From the NCBI RefSeq assembly GCF_030253575.1, contig NC_080569.1, positions 826,001-890,000 of the forward strand: a stretch of 64,000 nt of DNA, in the 5' to 3' direction. Within the stretch, counting starts at the first letter, position 1, and the number at the start of each line of letters is the position of its first letter. Positions 59,233 through 64,000 of the stretch are shown here, piece by piece. This DNA is from Rhododendron vialii. Lineage: Eukaryota; Streptophyta; Magnoliopsida; Ericales; Ericaceae. The notes below the pieces were generated by a model. The model made no database searches, was not told the origin of the DNA, and was given only the letters and a program-made list of their open reading frames with translations. Made by a program: the position numbers and the translations under genes.

Positions 59233-59592
59233 CTTATAAGGGCACCCTTACCGTATTACGGTAAGGGCATCCCATTTTCTCTCATTTTCGACCAAATTTC
59301 GATGATTCGAGCCGCTCAATATGTGCAGAATGCAATTTTAAGAGTGCCCATAAGGAAATCAGCAAAAAAAAAGATTGGAAAGGGCTTGATTTGAGCAGGT
59401 TTTATTTGAATCGTTCGATAAAATACAAACAAAAACTGCTCGGATCAAGCCCTTTTTGATTATTTTTTTTTCCTGATTTTTCTTGGGTACCCTTAAAATT
59501 ATGTTCTGAATACATTGAGCGGCTCGGATCATCACAAATTGGTCGGGGAAAAGGGCGTCCTTACCGTAATACGGTAAGGGCGCCCTTATAAG
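59233..59592. mobile_element. Long hairpin element 1 of an adjacent pair
   Basis: The two halves are inverted copies: CTTATAAGGGCACCCTTACC at the left, matched at the right by GGTAAGGGCGCCCTTATAAG; inside, AAATCAGCAAAAAAA, AAAGGGCTTGAT and GAGCAG are mirrored. The outer CCCTTACCGTATTACGG is itself a palindrome. No target duplication was recognised. Confidence 0.8.
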
Positions 59593-59597
59593 AAGAT

Positions 59598-59598
59598 T

Positions 59599-59660
<62 letters not shown>
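59598..59660. repeat. Compound (TG)n-(TA)n microsatellite
   Basis: A TG-rich tract followed by about 12 TA repeats, between the two hairpins. Confidence 0.95.
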
Positions 59661-59673
59661 CACAAATTATCAA

Positions 59674-60003
59674 GTGAGGGATCCCTCACTTTGTTAAAAT
59701 GCGGGACTTTCATTTTCCGATCAAATTTTGAAAATCCGAACCGTTCAATGTGTGCAGAACGTGATTTTATGGGTCCCCGCGAGAAATCAGCAAAAAAAAT
59801 GACCGGGAAGGGCTTCATCCGAGCAGTTTTTTTTGAACCGTTCAATGAAAACTGCTCGGATGAAGCCCTTCCCGGTCATTTTTTTTGCTGATTTCTCACG
59901 GGGACCCTTAAAATCACGTTCTGATCACTTTGAGCGGCTCGGATCATCGAAATTCAATCGGGAAGGAAAGTCCCGCATTTTAAAAAAATAAGGGATCCCT
60001 CAC
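59674..60003. mobile_element. Long hairpin element 2 of an adjacent pair
   Basis: It starts with the perfect palindrome GTGAGGGATCCCTCAC and ends AGGGATCCCTCAC. The inner ~70 bases of each arm are almost identical inverted copies (GAAATCAGCAAAAAAAATGA, CCGGGAAGGGCTTCATCCGA). It shares the AATCAGCAAAAAAA and AAGGGCTT words with hairpin 1, so they are relatives. Confidence 0.8.
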
Positions 60004-60404
60004 CGGAACCTGACTGTATATATATATATATATATATAATCACTTCTTCTTTTTTTTGGAGTTTTTTTTTTTTTTTTGCTAATGAGCAATTTAAGTTATT
60101 GCCGACTTTTCCTACTTTCCTACTATATAGTACTATTTTCCAGCATTAGCTAGAGTTTTTATATACTTAGACCGCAAGACACCTAAACGACGGAAAAAAA
60201 GAACCAATTCACAAGACCATTAATGTGTGTTGTGTCCGTCGTTTGGTTAATTTTGCCATCATGACCTTAGTTAATTAAAAAGCTTGGTTGGTAACCGTTT
60301 ACAACAACTATTCCTTACCTGAAATAGACCGAGTACCCACCATAGGATTAGGAGGTCCAACTAAAAGCTAACATATGGCCTCGCGGGTGTATGCAATCCA
60401 TTTT
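60004..60404. other. Intergenic, no gene seen
   Basis: A TA repeat at 60016-60038 and T-runs. No gene. Confidence 0.55.
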
Positions 60405-60600
60405 TTTTTTCTTTATAACTAGTAATTAACTGTCTGAGCCAGCTTACATAATACATACATTTTGACTAATCTTGAATGACCAATCTTGCCGTCCACTTGC
60501 CGAAGTCTCATTTGCAGCCAGAGCAAAAGTATTATATGGACCGACCCCAAAAAAGTTAATAGTATTTGAGATGTTTCGAACCTTAGCAAACCCTTTAAAA
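60405..60600 (-). mobile_element. Degenerate SINE, minus orientation
   Basis: A T-run followed by TATAACTAGTAATTAACTG, then CTGAGCCAGCTTACATAA, matches the SINE tail at 11210-11250. B-box-like AGGTTCGAAAC is seen on the minus strand near 60575. Confidence 0.45.
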
Positions 60601-61344
60601 TATGGCCGGGTTTATGCAATCCAAGTTCTTTCATTTTGCATTTTTGCTTTGTTGACAGCATTTGAGGCTTCACCAATAATCCAGCACTAATCTCTCTTGC
60701 ACACTTGTCTGTCTGATCACAAGCATCATCTAAATATTTGGGCCTAATTTTTTCTTTTTACTAATTGACTTTCTCTTGAGACTGAATTAATAGAAAATTA
60801 ATAATCGCTTGTGAAATATACTGAAAATATATTGGAATTAAACTCAATCGAAAAAGCTACTCCACTAGTATATAAGAGCATGAAAGCACTTTGCTTCATG
60901 AGTTTCTTTTGGCCCAGTCACATGGGATGCCCTTCAACAACACCTGATAGTAACAATATAGTATTAAAAATACACAAGACTTTAGTTGGAATGCTATCAA
61001 TGCTTGGATTGTTGGATTCATATACTTGTCTATCTCCTCGTTGGATGGAATTTATTGGGAATTTCATTAGAAAAAGAATTAATTAAGAGTGCTGTCATAA
61101 ACAATTTATTATTTGAGACTCTTATTATTTATGTGCATTAATGAAAAAAGGTTTTTGATGGAAGGGGCAGTCAACAAATATCCTATTCAAAAGTCCACAA
61201 ACCATATAGATAAACTCAGCGTTTGATCTCTGACTTGTAGCTATTGGAGGGACATAACTAGTGTCATCTTTTCTGACTTGTGATTATTCTTAACATTTGC
61301 ATAGCATAACAGTATAATTCAGAGGGGGTAATTTCGGGACATAG
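60601..61344. other. Intergenic, no gene seen
   Basis: A 91-codon open stretch at 60811-61086 has no recognisable domain. AT-rich. Confidence 0.45.
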
Positions 61345-61597
61345 CGAGGGCTGCAAACAGTGAAGCAAACCGAGCCGTTCGCGAGCATCTCGTGGCTCTG
61401 CTCTGTTCATTTAGTAATTGAGTTGAGCTCGAATTTTAGGCTCGTGTAGTAAACGAATTGAGTTCAATACTCTATAGCTCGATTGACTCGTTTGAATAGG
61501 CTTAGATCGTTTAGTAAATTAACAGGACTTGGCTCATTAATGGCAAGCCGAGCTTGAGCGCTACAAAGCTTGGCCCAGCTCATTTACACCCCTATAT
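61345..61597. mobile_element. Probable hAT-like MITE
   Basis: AGGGCTGCAAAC at the left and GTTTACACCCCT-like CATTTACACCCCT at the right resemble hAT ends. The interior is rich in GCTCG/CGAGC words (AACCGAGCC, AAGCCGAGCTTGAG) as at 2455-2935. No exact 8-bp duplication. Confidence 0.45.
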
Positions 61598-62540
61598 ACA
61601 CATACATCACCGACACTTGTGGGAATTAAGGAAATATGCAGCTCATTTGTAAATTTGGATTATTTTCTTTCTTTATGAGCTGATTCATCATCATTGAGTG
61701 AGGACCGAGCGGAACCCTAATGATTAGTAATGAGTTTGTAGGGATTTATTGTCTAAATGATGCTATATTGGCGGGAAGGATCTAAAAAGAAGTCTCTCCT
61801 ATTTTGATGTGTGCATTAGCTTGTTCGGATATCCTGATTAATTTATTGAGAAAAGAATTATACAAAAAATAATGTGTTTAAATGTTTTTAAACTTGGTTC
61901 ATCTTTTATATACGTTATTTAATTTCTCTCGTTGCGACGAATTAAAATTCGAAAGTGTGAAAGAATTTTTCCCAAACTATCAAAAGTATACAACAAAAGG
62001 TGAAGTAAGTTTATTTCTGAAAAAATAAGAAGAAATTACGGGATTTGCAATTGTTTTTAGGAAAAATAACGGCTCAGTACGTGTTTTGATAATTAATACC
62101 CGTTAAGGATATGCTGAGAACATTTGAGAACATTTATTAATGCTGAAAATGTCCTTGGAGAGTATTGAACATTTATTGTTTTTATCTAACATGAGCCGTT
62201 TCCACGGTGCTTGGAAGAAGAATTCCCCTAGCTCTTAAGTGAGAGTCATACAAATTGAAAACTTTTTCGTTCAGGTCTTTATTGGATTCCTTTCCACCAA
62301 CTCTAAAGATAAAAAAAAGGTCAAATAAAAAGTTCATGTTGTTAATGAAAGTTTACGAAGATTCTCACGCACTTTAAAGATAATTGTCGAATATCACATC
62401 CCAACTAAGTAGTATCTTTCTTTCTTCAATTTACTACTTACGAAGTTGCATGTAAATCGATCCATGATGAAAACCTCGAGAAAGGTTAAATTAAATAGGC
62501 ATGAAATGCTAAATTCTATAAGGACTTTTTAGGGTAGGTA
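61598..62540. other. Intergenic, no gene seen
   Basis: AT-rich. Inverted-looking AT segments at 61850-62000 are too loose to define. Confidence 0.5.
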
Positions 62541-62549
62541 TTCAGTGAC

Positions 62550-62946
62550 CGGAAAAGATATCTGCACCGACGGTTTCCGTAGGGAAACCGTACCGACCGC
62601 CACGCGTGGCCGTCTCCGGCCACCGGACGGCCGATCCGAGTCGTCCAAAATTTTTTTTTTTAAAAAACGAGGGGGCCCATCGCGGGAATCAACGGCATCC
62701 GAGGTGTGTAAGGTACTTGATCCGAATACCATTTTTTCGTGTATATATGTATATTCCCGCGAATATACATATATACACGAAAAAAGGGTGCTCGGATCAA
62801 GCACCTTACACACCTTGGATGCCGTTGATTCCTGCAAGAGCCCCCTCGTTTTTTTTTTTTTAAATTTTTGGACGGCTTGGATTGACCGTCCGGTGGCCGT
62901 CGGTACGGTTTCCCTACGGAAACTGTCGGTGCAAATAGTAGTACTC
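62550..62946. mobile_element. Long foldback element, family F, copy 4 (most regular)
   Basis: The arms of ~190 bases meet at 62757-62765. TGCACCGACGGTTTCCGTAG / CTACGGAAACTGTCGGTGCA, CGAGGGGGC, GAATCAACGGCATCC and CGTGTATATATGTATATTC are mirrored. Exact 9-bp duplications TTCAGTGAC (62541-62549, 62947-62955) flank it, and both ends have the same 13-base lead before TGCACCGAC. MULE-like. The 176-codon open frame across it is an accident of the repeat. Confidence 0.8.
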
Positions 62947-63237
62947 TTCAGTGACTATATACTCAATATGTGCATCACGACAGACAAGAAAGAATTCATG
63001 TACTTTTACTTGGGACAAAAACTTCAAATATATCTCCAGAAAATGTTATTTTTGATTTTTCAAAAGTTAACATAGAGAACACATACACTAACTAAAAACG
63101 AGCTTAACCTCTCGTCGTACTTAAAGAATCTGAATTCTCAACGAAACGCAATGTAGAATGTGGGAAAAATGCAACTTCTACCATTTATTTTCGGACATAA
63201 TTATAGATAATTAAGATATTAACCGAGATCAAAAGGT

Positions 63238-63266
63238 TATTATTATTATTATTATTATTATTATTG
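63238..63266. repeat. (TTA)n microsatellite
   Basis: Nine to ten TTA repeats. Confidence 0.95.
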
Positions 63267-63880
63267 ATATTGAGTTACAATCAACCCCTTATTGATTATT
63301 GGTAAATAATCAATTTTCGTCCTAAATTCGCAGGCACAAAAACTGAATTGGTCAATCTAAGATCGACACTTGAGTGAGCTGATTTTTTGTAAAAATTCTT
63401 AAAATAATATATTAAACAAATTAAACGATTTTAATTATTAACGTGAAACTCCGAGACGAGTTTTTACGCAATCTAGTACTACTGTTATATACTGGGGTGT
63501 GTGTGCCCATAGTTGGGCCTAATATTTCACTTTTCGTTGTACTTGATCTCGCTACCGCAAGTTAAGTTTTGGACTATCCGGAATACAGTATTTTGTTAGA
63601 AGAGGACCCGAAAATATAGGAAGCCAGGGTTCGGAGCCTGGAGGCTCGGAACGAGGTTCGGAAACTATGGCCTTGGAAAAGTTTATAGGAGTATTAGATA
63701 TATGTCGATGTAGTAGTTGTATAAAGCACAGACTACAGAGAGAGACAGAGTGAGTGAGTGAGTGCTTTCGGAGTTAGAGAGAGAAGAACATGACCGAGGT
63801 GTAAAAGTAGAAACAAAGCAAGAAAAGAAACACATCAAACAGACAGCAAATGCCATAACTCCCCACATTCGAAACTTTCC

Positions 63881-63922
<42 letters not shown>

Positions 63923-64000
63923 TTCTCCGAAACTCAACCTCCTCCTTATAACACCCTATCTTGCCCGAAAACCCTAGCGCTTCTGCAGTTCCTTGATCCT
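63267..64000 (+). promoter_or_regulatory. Possible promoter / 5' UTR of a gene beyond the right edge
   Basis: From ~63700 the sequence turns GA/CT-rich, with a CT tract at 63883-63917 followed by AAACTCAACCTCCTCC and AAACCCTAGCGC, as often seen just upstream of plant start codons. No supported start codon occurs before the edge. This is inference from composition. Confidence 0.25.

Noticed and set aside
62545-63075. 176-codon open frame on the plus strand
   Set aside because: It runs straight through both arms and the loop of the foldback element at 62550-62946; the apparent peptide repeats only mirror the DNA arms.

Overview
This window looks like nuclear DNA from a eudicot plant. It has multi-exon genes with short GT-AG introns whose products match plant-specific versions of known families. 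It also has AT-rich intergenic DNA full of GA/CT and AT microsatellites and a dense layer of small transposons: MULE-, hAT-, Harbinger- and Stowaway-type MITEs, SINEs, L1-type LINE stubs and solo LTRs. Nothing in it fixes the species; an asterid, perhaps Ericales, is only a guess.

Genes, left to right. (1) 380-1873, minus strand: the first three coding exons of a heparan-alpha-glucosaminide N-acetyltransferase-like membrane protein that runs off the left edge. (2) 3410-6771, plus: a complete ten-exon importin-alpha of 530 residues, divergent from gene 1. (3) 9221-10627, plus: a broken copy of a plant P-loop GTPase-like gene. (4) 15640-16544, plus: a two-exon, probably mitochondrial, plant protein of unknown function. 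(5) 19015-19581, minus: a secreted, probably GPI-anchored, proline-rich cell-wall protein. (6, 7) 25926-26420 and 28780-29319, plus: a tandem pair of small basic plant proteins, each carrying the same internal 17-residue duplication; the flanks are duplicated too. (8) 41228-42304, plus: an intronless GT8 glycosyltransferase of the GATL family. The last ~20 kb (42.3-64 kb) contains no gene I can support.

The intergenic DNA is mostly mobile-element debris, and many ends can be fixed from target-site duplications (TSDs). Elements with 9-10 bp TSDs (MULE-like) lie at 17376-18291, 19901-20688, 27941-28351, 34363-34703, 58563-58786 and 62550-62946. Elements with 8-bp TSDs (hAT) lie at 38033-38784 and 45329-46378. 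Stowaway elements with TA TSDs lie at 34339-34913, 47409-47649 and 48358-50062, two of them holding a later insertion. Two solo LTRs with 5-bp TSDs lie at 12264-12695 and 50699-53178. Two adjacent long hairpins lie at 59233-59592 and 59674-60003, and two interlocked Harbinger-type inverted repeats at 22782-24588.

The genes form no obvious pathway. Two (the proline-rich protein and GATL) act at the cell wall or Golgi; the others are housekeeping or uncharacterised. The most unusual material is the family of long foldback elements, the interlocked Harbinger elements and the tandem gene pair with its internal repeat. No CRISPR, rRNA or canonical tRNA gene was seen.
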